Shown here: positions 16,420 to 25,540 of the stretch, piece after piece | Layout: each line of letters starts with the position of its first letter | Numbering within the stretch: the stretch's first letter is position 1 | Origin: Treponema sp. | GTDB lineage: Bacteria; Spirochaetota; Spirochaetia; Treponematales; Breznakiellaceae | DNA length: 34,688 bases | Direction: 5' to 3' | Assembly: GCA_031266095.1 (NCBI GenBank) | Contig: JAISBR010000125.1 | Span: forward strand, 1-34,688 | Program-made: the position numbers and the translations under genes | The notes under the pieces: generated by a model | What the model was told of the DNA's origin: nothing | What the model saw: the letters and a program-made list of their open reading frames with translations, nothing else | Database searches by the model: none

Positions 16420-17910
16420 TCAGTATAGGTCTCCGTCCGGGATTGTCATCTGTTTTGTTTTCCCCGCCTGTTCCGCAAACTCCGAGGGACTGAGGCCCCG
16501 CAGCTTTCTGAAAATTTTACTGAAATAATTAGGGTCCTGATAGCCCACTTCAAAGGCAATCTCCTTGATGTTTTTCCCTGATTCGCGGATCAGTTTTTCC
16601 CCCCTTTCAAGGCGAAGCCGCGTAAGGTAATCAATAAAATTGGTCTTTAAGTGATCCGAAAAAAGACGGCTGATGTAAGCGGGCGATACACGGGCGGCTT
16701 CGGCGGCGCTGCTGAGCTGCAAAGTGGGGTCGGCGTAATGTTCGTTGATGTAGGTGACGGCTTTGACCAATGGGAGGGGAAAGCCGCCGGAGCGGCGGCG
16801 GGCGGCGTCTTTCAGCAGTTTTTCAAAGGCAAGGGCGGACCAGGATTCCCAGGCCGCGAGGTCCTTCAGGACCATCACTTCCTCGGCCGCGTTAAAGAGC
16901 GGCGCTTCATCCGCGCTGCTGTAGCAGCCGGTGACATCGTCCATAAGGAACATGAGTATCGCCGCCATCTTTCCCTTGGCAAGGATAAAGTCCTGGCGGG
17001 CGAACATATCACCCCAGATGAGGCTGAACAGCTGCCGCGCCTCATCAGAATCGGCGGCGGCGATTTTCCGGCGAAGCTGGATGAGCCGCTGACGCTCGCT
17101 GTTTTGGGCGGCGCCGCTTTGCCTGCGCCTGTCTTCCAAATCCCGAAGCGCGGCCGCGCAGGACAGGTACAGTTCCGGCCCCCGGCGCGGGTCCCCCAGG
17201 CCCCGGAATCCCCCCTCTCCCGGCGGAAGCTCCGCAAGGAACCGGTCAAGCAGTTCCGCAAGCGCGTCGCGGCTGAGTTCGCCGGAAATGAGGAGCATAC
17301 CCCGGTTCAGCATCACATCGTACACGCAGTGGCGCTTGTACGCGATCCGTTCCGCCAGGCCGGCGCATACGCTCCCGGCCTCCCGGGTTTCCAGGATACA
17401 GACAATTCCCCTGTCCGACGGAAAGCCCAGTTCCGCACGGACCGCGGCCCATTTGGCCTCACTCATCTCGTTCCAGATAGTCCGCCGCATGAAACGCTGC
17501 AAGGGTGTTTCCGCTTCCCCGGGCCCGGCGTCTTTACGACTTTGCAGGGCTTCCCGCGCCGTGTCCAAAGTCGCCAGAAAGGTTCGTTTGGATACGGGCT
17601 TTACCAGATAGGCGAACACGCCCAGGGGGATGGCGCGCTGGGCAAGATCAAAGCGCTCGTATGCCGTGGAGAGGACAAAGATCGTAGCGGGGAACTTTTT
17701 GTGCACATCGGCGATAACCTCAAGACCGTCCAGGCCGGGGATGTTGATATCCATAAAAACCAGGTCCGGCTCAAGCTCATGGATCAGCCTGAGGGCCTCA
17801 AAACCGGAACGGGCCTTGTCCGCCAGGGCAAAATCGGCAGAACCCTTGAGCATAAACGCGTAACTTTCCAGGACCGGCTCTTCATCGTCTACAACCAACA
17901 CACGATACAT
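16420..17910 (-). CDS. YesN-type response regulator with AraC DNA-binding domain
   Basis: The 496-aa product has a receiver domain (1-120) with acidic pair D8-D9, phosphoacceptor D54 in VFMDINIPGLDG, S81/T82 and K104. A long middle region follows without a recognised domain. The C-terminus (about 395-490) has two AraC-type helix-turn-helix motifs, including AAEAARVSPAYISRLFSDHL and IAFEVGYQDPNYFSKIFRK. It starts 12 bp after the kinase stop. The likely target is the chvE promoter. Confidence 0.93.
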   Translation of the reverse strand: MYRVLVVDDEEPVLESYAFMLKGSADFALADKARSGFEALRLIHELEPDLVFMDINIPGLDGLEVIADVHKKFPATIFVLSTAYERFDLAQRAIPLGVFAYLVKPVSKRTFLATLDTAREALQSRKDAGPGEAETPLQRFMRRTIWNEMSEAKWAAVRAELGFPSDRGIVCILETREAGSVCAGLAERIAYKRHCVYDVMLNRGMLLISGELSRDALAELLDRFLAELPPGEGGFRGLGDPRRGPELYLSCAAALRDLEDRRRQSGAAQNSERQRLIQLRRKIAAADSDEARQLFSLIWGDMFARQDFILAKGKMAAILMFLMDDVTGCYSSADEAPLFNAAEEVMVLKDLAAWESWSALAFEKLLKDAARRRSGGFPLPLVKAVTYINEHYADPTLQLSSAAEAARVSPAYISRLFSDHLKTNFIDYLTRLRLERGEKLIRESGKNIKEIAFEVGYQDPNYFSKIFRKLRGLSPSEFAEQAGKTKQMTIPDGDLY

Positions 17911-17922
17911 AAACCCCGCTCC

Positions 17923-19473
17923 TTAATTGGTATCCGCTATCCGGGGATCCCGTCCGGTGTCAATGCGGATTATTACCGTCGTGCCCCGCCCCGGAGCGGT
18001 TTCAATGTCCACCACGCCGGGATCACCGGGATAAAAGAAATAGAGGCGCTGGATCACGTTTTCAAGGCCCATCACCCGGGACACCGAAGACTCGTCAATT
18101 GACTGGGGATGCAGCAGCCGTCCGGCAGTTTCCGGTTCCATGCCTTGGCCGTTGTCCCGAACCGAGAGCTCAAGACGCCGCCCCTGTTTTTCGGCCCGCA
18201 CACTCACCGCATTGACGCCGCCGTCCTTGAACGCGTGGATTACGCAGTTCTCCACCAGGGGCTGCAGGATGGAAACCGGAACCTTCACCGCGTCCAGGAG
18301 GCTTTCATCATAACCAAGGCTCAAGTCCAGGCTGCGGGGGAAACGCACGCGGAGAATATAAAAATACAATTCCAGGCCCTCGATCTCATGACGCAGCGGA
18401 ACGATTACCTCCTTGTTGCGGATAATATGCCGGAACAATTTGGCCATATATTCCATGTATTCGCTGGTGCGGTCCGCGCCTTCCACGATAGCAAGCTGCA
18501 TACCGGTGTTAATCGTATTGAACAGAAAGTGGGGATTCATCTGAGCCTGCAGCGCGTAGATCTCCATGCGCCGTACCAGCCCCTCCATCTTCATGTTCCG
18601 CATTTTCTCGCGCATATATTCCTGTTTGATATTTTCCTGCCAGCGGATCTCCTCAATGTAATTGCGTATCTCTTTTTTCATTTTATTGAACGCCGCCACC
18701 ACCTGATCCATTTCCCGCACGCTTTCGCTTTCAATGTCGTCTATCGAAAAATTACCCGCCGAAAGCTCCGCCGCCATAGCCGAGAGCCGGGTCATCGGTT
18801 CGGTGATCCGCCGTACCGAACGGAACAGTATGAGAAAGGCGAATACCGAGACAAAGATGATAAAAAGGAGATTCCAGAGCTGCAGACTGCCGGACCGGAC
18901 TATAAAAAGTCCGTAGGCGTCTATCTGGCCGCGGAACCGCTCGGTACTGATAGCCTCCATCTCCCGATTAATGTAGTCCAGGAGTCCCGCCAGCTCATCG
19001 TACATCCGGGTGTAGGCGGCGATATTCCGGCCCCGCTTCTCTTCGATTGCCTGGTCGGCAAGGTTGAGATACGAGCGGATCAGGGAATACAGTTCCCGCT
19101 CCCGCAGGGCCGCGGTATTGGGCAGGACCGGCATATAGGTGGGAAGCTTGGCCCGCAGGGCCTGGGTATCAATGAGGATTTGGGCAAGGGCGTTGGAGGA
19201 ACGGGTGGAAAGGTAATTCAGCAGCGGCCCCTGAAAACGGTCAAGGTCTTCCTGTACCGACTTGATGAACCGCTCCTGCTCAAACAGGCTGTCGGAAACG
19301 GTTTGCAGGTTTTTGGAAGAAAACAGAATATAGGCGGCGGAAAAGGAGAGGATGATAAACACCCCGGCAATGCCGATAAGCATCTGCATCCTGATAGAAC
19401 GGGGCAGCCTGACTACAACCGGACCCTGCGCGGCGGCCGCGGCCCGCTCCTTTGTTTTCATACGCCGGTTCAC
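17923..19473 (-). CDS. YesM-type sensor histidine kinase
   Basis: GTG 19473 is chosen as start because GGGAGG stands 7 nt upstream. The frame stays open to 19653, but that extra part is Arg/Pro-rich and has no site. The 516-aa product has a membrane helix at about 30-51, an extracytoplasmic helical domain, a second helix at about 199-223, a HAMP linker and a His_kinase domain. The domain carries His315 in QMNPHFLFNT. The ATPase part shows NCVIHAF, DNGQGM and GRGTTV. It probably senses the sugar-loaded lipoprotein and phosphorylates the adjacent regulator. Confidence 0.92.
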   Translation of the reverse strand: MNRRMKTKERAAAAAQGPVVVRLPRSIRMQMLIGIAGVFIILSFSAAYILFSSKNLQTVSDSLFEQERFIKSVQEDLDRFQGPLLNYLSTRSSNALAQILIDTQALRAKLPTYMPVLPNTAALRERELYSLIRSYLNLADQAIEEKRGRNIAAYTRMYDELAGLLDYINREMEAISTERFRGQIDAYGLFIVRSGSLQLWNLLFIIFVSVFAFLILFRSVRRITEPMTRLSAMAAELSAGNFSIDDIESESVREMDQVVAAFNKMKKEIRNYIEEIRWQENIKQEYMREKMRNMKMEGLVRRMEIYALQAQMNPHFLFNTINTGMQLAIVEGADRTSEYMEYMAKLFRHIIRNKEVIVPLRHEIEGLELYFYILRVRFPRSLDLSLGYDESLLDAVKVPVSILQPLVENCVIHAFKDGGVNAVSVRAEKQGRRLELSVRDNGQGMEPETAGRLLHPQSIDESSVSRVMGLENVIQRLYFFYPGDPGVVDIETAPGRGTTVIIRIDTGRDPRIADTN

Positions 19474-19728
19474 CGCCGGTCCTCCCGATAGTACCGCATA
19501 GTCTGGATTATACCCCTCCGGCGCTTCTTCACAAAGTACCCGGGAGGGCGGATCAGGGCGCCGCGGTCCCCGGCCGTCCCGAATGCGCTCGGTCCCTGCC
19601 CGCGCCGCATGTGCGCCGCGTGTGCGCCGCATCCCCCAAGCGGTCCGGAACACGCGGTCCGGCCGCGCGTTGACCCCTCAGGCGCAGGGACCGCTGCCGC
19701 CCCCGCCCGGGGCGGGGCGCTTTCCCCG

Positions 19729-19825
19729 CTTAGGGGCGGATACTCTCCAGCCTTAGGGGTGGGTACGCTCCAGCCTTAGGAGCGGGTACGCCCCAGCCTT
19801 AGGGGTGGGTACGCCCCAGCCTTAT
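19729..19825. repeat. 23-bp tandem array B (4 units plus partial fifth)
   Basis: Units start at 19729, 19752, 19775 and 19798, with a truncated copy at 19821. The consensus is CTTAGGGGTGGGTACGCYCCAGC. The unit has a GC-rich quasi-palindromic core. The same sequence family, in opposite orientation, occurs at 25564-25609 and 25840-25862. Confidence 0.9.
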
Positions 19826-19842
19826 TTAACGGCCGGTAACAG

Positions 19843-19932
19843 GCCTGGTTCCGTCGACGGAAGATGCCGCGCCTTCCGACAGGAAGACGACTGATCGGTC
19901 AACCGATCACGGGCTGATCAGCCGGCCGATCG
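19843..19932. repeat. Cluster of unrelated perfect palindromes
   Basis: Consecutive dyads are TTCCGTCGACGGAA (19849-19862), CTTCC-GACA-GGAAG (19873-19886), TGATCGG-TCAA-CCGATCA (19892-19909) and GGCTGATCAGCC (19912-19923). A GATC-rich stretch follows. Centres are 24, 21 and 17 bp apart, so the period is looser than in the arrays. They follow array B directly and may be its decayed continuation. Confidence 0.7.
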
Positions 19933-19997
19933 CGGTAATACGAATAAAGTCCTGCCGGAGAGGGAGGCCGGCACTAATTATACACCGTGAGGTCCTT

Positions 19998-21899
19998 TTA
20001 TGGCGCGGGACGTATGTCCCCGCAGCCTTCCCAGGTATAGCCCCCCAGTTCCGCAAGGCGCGTATGGAAGGCGGCGCTTTGCAGGGTTTCACGGAACAGG
20101 CGGAGCTGGGGAAGCTCGAGGAAGCGGGGGTATAGGGCAAAATCGTACTCTTCCTCACCCAGGGGGATAAAGTCCAGGCCGAGGGCCGTTGCCGCGGAGG
20201 AGATGCCCATGCCCGCGTCGGCGCCGCCGCTTTCCACCGCCGCCGCTACCGCCATGTGGGTCGCCGCTTCCCGGTCATAACCCGGGACACGCTCCGGGGC
20301 GATACCCGCCTGCCTGAGCTTGTAATCCAGAAACAGCCGGGTTCCCGCCCCGCGCTGACGGTTGATGTACCGGCAGGCCGGAAGGTCCGCAACCGAGCCG
20401 ATGCCCAGGGGATTTCCCTTTTTGACCATAAGCCCCTGGATCCGGCCGACTCCCCTGATGAGGGCCACCGGTGTTTCGGGAAAGAGCCGGCGCAGGTAGG
20501 GGATGTTGTACGCCCCGGACTCCGCGTCCAGCAGGTGAATCGGGGCGATGTGACATTCTCCCCGCTTGAGGGCCATGAGGCCCGCCATGCTGCCTACATG
20601 GGTACTGGAGAGGAAACCCGGCCCGGCCATCATGTCGGCGATTACGTCCAGGATAAGATCGTGGCTCCCGGTACAGACCAGGGTACGTTCAATCTCAGAG
20701 AGGGGCCGGTACAATTCCACCGGCGCGGTTTCTCCCGCCTCAATACCCTCGCTGTGCTGATCGATGACACAGAAACCGTCGGCCCGTACCAGGGACATGG
20801 CGGCGCCCGCGCCCCGGGCCAGCGGCGACGCGACGAGCCTTCCGTCCACCCGGCCGGCCTTGACCCGTACATATTCCCGGTGTTTGAGTGACGACACGAG
20901 CCGTTTGGAAATCACCGCCTCCACCACGGTTGCCTGAGGGTTCTCCCGGCCCGCCAGCGCCGCGAGGATCGGGGCGGCGAAATGCCGATAGGCAAGATAC
21001 GCGGAAACCGGATAGCCGGGGATGCCGATTACCGGCTTGCCGCGCGCCACCGCCAGGATCACCGGCTTGCCGGGCTTCATGGCAACGCCGTGGACAATGA
21101 CCTCCCCCAGCTCTCTCAGTACCTGGACGGTATAATCTTCGGTCCCGGCGCTGGAACCGGCGTTGACCAGCACCAGGTCGTAGCCGGCCAGGGCCGCGCC
21201 GACTGCCTTGGCAAGCAGCGCGGGAACATCTTTGAGCGGGGCAAAACGGGCGGCTTCCCCGCCGCCCTCACGCACCAGGGCCTCGAGCATACGGGTATTG
21301 GATTCGATAATTTCCCCTTCCCGGGGAGTCTCTCCCGGCTCAATGATCTCATCCCCGGTGGGGAAGACGGCGACCCGGGGCTTTTGGTATACCCTGAGCG
21401 CGGTGATCCCCGCCGAGAGGAGCACCCCAATATCAATGGGCCTCACCCGGTGCCTGCCGGGGAGGATCATTTCTCCGGTAACGATGTCTTCGCCGATGGG
21501 GCGTATGTGCTGCCAGCTCGCCGCCGCTTCCCGGATTTGTACCGTGTCCCCACCGGTTTCGACGGTGTCTTCCGCCATGATCACCGCGTCGAAGGGGGGA
21601 TGAATGGGATCCCCGGTATTTACCACTTTGAAATCCCGGCCCCTCACCAGGATAAGGGGAGTGGTCTCGGCGGCGCCGGCGGTGGCCCCGGCGCTTACCG
21701 CGATGCCGTCCATGGCGGCGGCGTTGTAGAGCGGCGAGCAGCAGCGGGCATATACCGCCCCGGCCGTGACGCGGTCGAGCGCCTCGGCCGCCGGGATAGT
21801 CTCGTACCGGGAAACAAGCCGGCCTTCCAGCGCCGCGAGGTACTTGGCGAGAGCTTCCTCCACCGGTACATTACTCAAATACACATTACGTTTTTCCAT
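19998..21899 (-). CDS. MoeA molybdopterin molybdenumtransferase fused to a PBP-like substrate-binding domain
   Basis: The 633-aa product has a MoeA part (about 1-405) and a C-terminal periplasmic-binding-protein-like domain (about 410-620). MoeA motifs include AAAMDGIAV, NTGDPI, FPTGDEI, GGG and the MPT-binding NAGSSAGTEDY with PGKPVILA and GIPGYPVSAYL. The second part shows GSHDLILDVIADMM and NRQRGAGTRLFLDY, resembling the PBP-like domain linked to ModE/LysR-type molybdate proteins. Such fusions are known and are thought to couple molybdenum insertion to a ligand or metal signal. No other molybdenum cofactor gene is nearby. No clear ribosome site precedes ATG 21899. Confidence 0.88.
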   Translation of the reverse strand: MEKRNVYLSNVPVEEALAKYLAALEGRLVSRYETIPAAEALDRVTAGAVYARCCSPLYNAAAMDGIAVSAGATAGAAETTPLILVRGRDFKVVNTGDPIHPPFDAVIMAEDTVETGGDTVQIREAAASWQHIRPIGEDIVTGEMILPGRHRVRPIDIGVLLSAGITALRVYQKPRVAVFPTGDEIIEPGETPREGEIIESNTRMLEALVREGGGEAARFAPLKDVPALLAKAVGAALAGYDLVLVNAGSSAGTEDYTVQVLRELGEVIVHGVAMKPGKPVILAVARGKPVIGIPGYPVSAYLAYRHFAAPILAALAGRENPQATVVEAVISKRLVSSLKHREYVRVKAGRVDGRLVASPLARGAGAAMSLVRADGFCVIDQHSEGIEAGETAPVELYRPLSEIERTLVCTGSHDLILDVIADMMAGPGFLSSTHVGSMAGLMALKRGECHIAPIHLLDAESGAYNIPYLRRLFPETPVALIRGVGRIQGLMVKKGNPLGIGSVADLPACRYINRQRGAGTRLFLDYKLRQAGIAPERVPGYDREAATHMAVAAAVESGGADAGMGISSAATALGLDFIPLGEEEYDFALYPRFLELPQLRLFRETLQSAAFHTRLAELGGYTWEGCGDIRPAP

Positions 21900-22038
21900 C
21901 GATCAATCGATACAGCCGCTTACGGGCAGGCGCGCGATTATCAGATCGCGGCGTTAATCAACAACCCCGCCGCAAGGCGGGATCTTGGGTATGGACCCTT
22001 CGCAACGAATCACAGCGTCCTTCCGGCGTACACACGCC

Positions 22039-23241
22039 CTACAGCCGTTTTACGATAGCGTCCAGAAATTCCCATGAATTGAGGAAGCGCGGGGGAGCGG
22101 GGTCGGCGAGCCTGGCGAGATCGCCGGTCATATCCCCTTCTTCCACGGTTCTGAGTGTCGCCTCCTCAAGCTGCTTCGCGAAAGCCGCGGCCTCCGGGGT
22201 GTTGTCCAGTTCGGCGCGCTTAGCCAGGGCGCCGGTCCAGGCGAATATCAGGGCGACCGGGTTGGTACTGGTTTTTTCGCCTTTCTTCCAGCGGTAGTAG
22301 TGCTGCTGTACCGTACCGTGAGCCGCCTCGTATTCAACCGCGCCCGAAGGGGAGACCAGCACACTGGTCATCATCGCCACGCTTCCCGCCGCGCCGGCGA
22401 TAAGATCGCTCATCACATCGCCGTCGTAGTTTTTACAGGCCCAGAGGAAACCGCCGTCGCTCTTGACCAGCCGGGCCGCGGCGTCATCGATCAGCGTGTA
22501 GTAATACGTGATGCCCGCGGCGGCGCATTTTTCCTTAAACTCGGTTTCATACACCTGGTTAAACAGTTCCTTGAAACGGCCGTCGTAGATCTTGGAAATC
22601 GTGTCTTTGGCGGCGAACCAGACCGGCAGCTTTTCGCCGATGGCGTAGAGGAAACAGGAGCGGGCAAAACTCTTGATCGATTCATCCAGGTTGTGCATCC
22701 CCTGCGCAATCCCGGCGCCTTTCATGTCCGCCACGGTAATCCGTTTTTCCGCCGAACCGTCGGCGGGACTGTAGACCAGCTCCACCTTTCCCGCCCCCGG
22801 AATGAGCATCTCCGCCGCCTTGTACAGATCCCCGTAGGCGTGCCTGCCTATCACAATGGGCTTTTTCCAGGTTGATACCGAGGACTTCACGCGGGAAACC
22901 GTAATCGGCTTGCGGAACACCGTACCGTCAAGGAGCGCCCTGATAGTCCCGTTGGGGCTGGGGAAGAGGTTTTGCAAATTATATTCGGCCTTGCGGGCGG
23001 CGTTACTGGTGATGGTGGCGCATTTTACCCCCACCCCCAGGCGCTTGATGGCCCCGGCCGATTGGACCGTCACCTCATCGTTGGTGGCCTCCCGGTTCAA
23101 GAGGCCGAGATCGTAGTATTCGGTTTTAAGATCGATGTACGGCAGCAGCAGTTTTTCTTTTACCAGTTTCCAAAGGACAGCGGTCATCTCGTCCCCGTCA
23201 ATCTCGACAATCGGATTTTTCATCTGAATTAGATTTGCCAT
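22039..23241 (-). CDS. icd: NADP-dependent isocitrate dehydrogenase (eukaryote-like type)
   Basis: ATG 23241 is chosen because GGGAG lies 8 nt upstream; the frame extends 10 codons further without support. The 400-aa product starts IKMKNPIVEIDGDEMT-like (here LIQMKNPIVEIDGDEMT) and contains KCATITSNAARKAE, SPNGTIRALLDGTVFR and the C-terminal EAAHGTVQQHYY-type NADP region. These motifs follow the homodimeric cytosolic IDH1-like subfamily found in eukaryotes and some bacteria rather than E. coli Icd. It converts isocitrate to 2-oxoglutarate and CO2, giving NADPH, probably for glutamate synthesis. It is preceded by a terminator-like hairpin in its leader. Confidence 0.95.
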   Translation of the reverse strand: MANLIQMKNPIVEIDGDEMTAVLWKLVKEKLLLPYIDLKTEYYDLGLLNREATNDEVTVQSAGAIKRLGVGVKCATITSNAARKAEYNLQNLFPSPNGTIRALLDGTVFRKPITVSRVKSSVSTWKKPIVIGRHAYGDLYKAAEMLIPGAGKVELVYSPADGSAEKRITVADMKGAGIAQGMHNLDESIKSFARSCFLYAIGEKLPVWFAAKDTISKIYDGRFKELFNQVYETEFKEKCAAAGITYYYTLIDDAAARLVKSDGGFLWACKNYDGDVMSDLIAGAAGSVAMMTSVLVSPSGAVEYEAAHGTVQQHYYRWKKGEKTSTNPVALIFAWTGALAKRAELDNTPEAAAFAKQLEEATLRTVEEGDMTGDLARLADPAPPRFLNSWEFLDAIVKRL

Positions 23242-23259
23242 TGAATACTCCCTCATAAA

Positions 23260-23279
23260 AAGCGGCGGCATCGCCGCTT
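23260..23279 (-). terminator. Terminator-like hairpin in the icd leader
   Basis: On the minus strand AAGCGGCG-ATGC-CGCCGCTT forms a perfect 8-bp stem with a 4-nt loop, followed by a T-run. The run of five T counts the last two stem bases. It ends about 18 nt before the icd start, directly ahead of its ribosome site. This placement suggests an attenuator, or a barrier against upstream transcription. Confidence 0.5.
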
Positions 23280-23291
23280 GCGTTAATCAGA

Positions 23292-23312
23292 CATTAACAC
23301 AAGGTGTTAATG
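23292..23312. promoter_or_regulatory. Perfect 21-bp operator-like palindrome between icd and the macrodomain gene
   Basis: CATTAACAC (23292-23300) and GTGTTAATG (23304-23312) are exact inverted arms around AAG. The site lies 51 bp upstream of icd and 64 bp upstream of the divergent macrodomain gene. It could serve both as a dimeric repressor or activator site. The cognate regulator is unknown. Confidence 0.5.
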
Positions 23313-23376
23313 AATACTCCTTAAATTACAACTCTGTTACAGCATATACTTACGATACTATACAAAGGGGGATTTA

Positions 23377-23916
23377 ATGAATACGGCGAAACTTGAACTC
23401 ATCCGGGGCGACATTACCCGGCTGGCCGTTGACGCCATCGTGAACGCCGCGAACGCGAGCCTTATGGGCGGCGGCGGCGTGGACGGCGCCATTCACCGGG
23501 CGGCCGGCCCCGGGCTGCTTGCCGAATGCCGGCGCGTTGCCGACAGCCGCCGGGACATTCCGGGCGGGCCCTGCCCGGCGGGAGACGCGGTAATCACCGC
23601 CGCCTACCGGCTGCCTTCCCGGCATGTGATCCACACGGTGGGGCCCGTCTGGCAAGGGGGAGGACTGGGCGAGGCGAAACTCCTCGCCTCCTGTTACCAC
23701 AAGAGCCTCCTCCTCGCCGCGGAGGCGGCCCTTGAGAGCGTCGCCTTTCCCAACATCAGCACCGGCGTGTACGGCTACCCCCGTGAGCCGGCCGCCTCGG
23801 TCGCGCTGGAGGCGGTACGGGAAACCCTCTCCGGAACGCCGGGCATTATGCGGGTGATCTTCGTCTGTTTTGACGAGGAGAACTACGCGGTTTACCGCCG
23901 CCTCATCCGGCCTTAA
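23377..23916 (+). CDS. Macrodomain protein (O-acetyl-ADP-ribose deacetylase type)
   Basis: The 179-aa product is a complete single macrodomain. It starts IRGDITRLAVDAIVNAANASLMGGGGVDGAIHRAAG-like (motifs GDIT, DAIVNAANA, GGGGVDGAIH), with SIST-type loop NISTGVYGYP near residue 128. These residues bind ADP-ribose and mark the MacroD/YmdB subgroup, which removes ADP-ribose from proteins or deacetylates O-acetyl-ADP-ribose. ATG 23377 follows GGGGGA closely. It is divergent from icd and its 3' end overlaps the convergent antiporter gene by 14 bp. Confidence 0.93.
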   Translation: MNTAKLELIRGDITRLAVDAIVNAANASLMGGGGVDGAIHRAAGPGLLAECRRVADSRRDIPGGPCPAGDAVITAAYRLPSRHVIHTVGPVWQGGGLGEAKLLASCYHKSLLLAAEAALESVAFPNISTGVYGYPREPAASVALEAVRETLSGTPGIMRVIFVCFDEENYAVYRRLIRP

Positions 23917-25477
23917 CTCTCCACAACCGCGGCAGGACCAGGAGCGCGGCAAGCAGCAGCGCCAGCGAAACCGGCAGGGTTATGGCCGCGCTGACGGCGA
24001 ACCCCAGGGGCGCGGCAAAGCCCGCTATGATATAACCCGCGAAACACACCGCGGCAACGGTGAGCGCGTACGGTATCTGGGTCGCCACATGGTCAATGTG
24101 GTTACAGACCGCGCCGGTCGAGGAAAGAATCGTGGTATCCGAAATGGGCGAACAGTGATCGCCGAAGACCGAACCCGCCAGGACCGCCGAAAGGGAGACA
24201 ATCGAAAGATGGGGCGCCACGATGTCGCAGATATTGATGGTAATGGGAATAAGAATACCGAAGGTTCCCCAGGCGGTTCCGGTTGAGAACGAGAGGGCCG
24301 CGGCGATGATAAACATGATCGCCGGAATAAGGGCCACCGGCATGGAGGAGGCCTCCACCAGAGTCGCCACGTATACCCCGGTATTGAGCAGATCCCGGCA
24401 GATACCGCTGATGGTCCAGGCCAGGGTTAAGATGATGATGGCCGGGGTCATGGATTTAATACCCGTACCGATAACGGCGAAAAAGTCCCTGAAGCTGATA
24501 AGCCCGCGGGGCACAAAGAGGAAGAACGAAACCACCAGCGCGCCGAGGCCGCTCAGGGCAAGGGCGAAACCGGCGGAGGTGTCGCCGAAGGCGTCAAAGA
24601 GGCTCTTCCCCTCACCGGTCCAGAAGCCGCCGTACCAGAGCATGGCAAGCACGGAGAAGAGCACGAGGAAAGCCACGGGGATAATCAGATCGGATACCCT
24701 CCCGCCGGCGGAAACCCGCAGCCGTTCAAGCTCATCACGCTCGTTTAAGGAAGGATCTCCGGCCGTGTCGGTGACGCCGCTTTCCTCCGCGCGGCGCTGC
24801 GCGGCCGCCATGGGACCGTAGTCGCTGTTTTTACGCAGCGCGAGCCAGAGCACCATCACAATCGTCAGTACCGCGTAGAGGTTCATCGGGATGGACCCGA
24901 CAAAGGCCTGCATGCCGGTAACGCCGGTCTCGGTGGGATAATACGAAATAACCGAGGCGGCCCAGGAAGAAATAGGCGCGATGACACATACCGGCGCGGC
25001 GGTGGCGTCGATCAGGTACGCGAGTTTTTCCCGGCTGATCCGGTGCCGGTCCGTTACCGGCCGCATAACGGTCCCCACGGTGAGGCAGTTAAAGTAATCG
25101 TCAATGAAAATGAGAAGGCCCAGGAGGGCGGTGAGCGCCCCCGCGCTGCTCCGGGATTTAATGCGGGCGCTTGCCCAAACCCCATAGGCCCGGGAGCCGC
25201 CGGCCTTGGTGACCAGCGCCACGAGGCCCCCGAGCAGGGCCAGGAAGATAACCATCGCGGCGTTATCGCCGTCCGCCAGCTTGCCGATCATGGTGTCGAC
25301 GGTGACGGTAAACACGCCCACCGCCCCCAGCCCGGCGAACACGCTGTAGATCAGCGCGCCGGACATAATGCCGACCAAGAGCGAGAAAATCACCTCCTTG
25401 GTGATAAGAGACAGCACGATAGCCACCAGCGGCGGCGCCACAGACCAGATACCGGCGTGAGCAAATACCGTTTCCAT
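23903..25477 (-). CDS. Na+/H+ antiporter, NhaC family
   Basis: The 524-aa protein has about eleven or twelve hydrophobic segments and NhaC family motifs: GLLIFIDDYFNCLTVGTVMRP near residue 120, SSWAASVISYYP near 168, and SFSTGTAWGTFGILIPI followed by GSVFGDHCSPISDTTILSSTG near 400-445. It exchanges Na+ for H+ at the inner membrane. A long hydrophilic loop lies at about 215-255. GGAGGAA stands 6 nt before ATG 25477. A substrate-specialised subgroup (for example malate/lactate antiport) cannot be excluded. Array C lies directly upstream. Confidence 0.92.
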   Translation of the reverse strand: METVFAHAGIWSVAPPLVAIVLSLITKEVIFSLLVGIMSGALIYSVFAGLGAVGVFTVTVDTMIGKLADGDNAAMVIFLALLGGLVALVTKAGGSRAYGVWASARIKSRSSAGALTALLGLLIFIDDYFNCLTVGTVMRPVTDRHRISREKLAYLIDATAAPVCVIAPISSWAASVISYYPTETGVTGMQAFVGSIPMNLYAVLTIVMVLWLALRKNSDYGPMAAAQRRAEESGVTDTAGDPSLNERDELERLRVSAGGRVSDLIIPVAFLVLFSVLAMLWYGGFWTGEGKSLFDAFGDTSAGFALALSGLGALVVSFFLFVPRGLISFRDFFAVIGTGIKSMTPAIIILTLAWTISGICRDLLNTGVYVATLVEASSMPVALIPAIMFIIAAALSFSTGTAWGTFGILIPITINICDIVAPHLSIVSLSAVLAGSVFGDHCSPISDTTILSSTGAVCNHIDHVATQIPYALTVAAVCFAGYIIAGFAAPLGFAVSAAITLPVSLALLLAALLVLPRLWRVKAG

Positions 25478-25540
25478 TCAAACTTCCTCCTGAAATAGTA
25501 GTTTCGGGCCCCCAATCCCAGCGGGCTGGGAACCCCTTTG

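Larger units (their letters stand above)
19474..19997. other. Intergenic region with array B and a run of palindromes
   Basis: These 524 bp lie upstream of the kinase gene and downstream of the MoeA-fusion stop. They hold the 23-bp array at 19729-19825 and non-identical palindromes at about 19843-19932. The GC-rich part next to the kinase (19480-19720) shows no recognisable gene. Confidence 0.6.

Noticed and set aside
16651..19491. Long plus-strand open frames (over 450 codons each) opposite the two-component genes
   Set aside because: Translations are low in motifs and mirror the minus-strand REC/AraC and His_kinase genes, which have complete domain signatures and ribosome sites.
19474..19653. 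60-residue N-terminal extension of the YesM-type kinase
   Set aside because: The extension is Arg/Pro-rich, has no ribosome site, and GTG 19473 has an ideal one.
20982..22058. Plus-strand frame of about 358 codons opposite the MoeA fusion
   Set aside because: It resembles no family and lies antisense to a clearly conserved MoeA reading frame.
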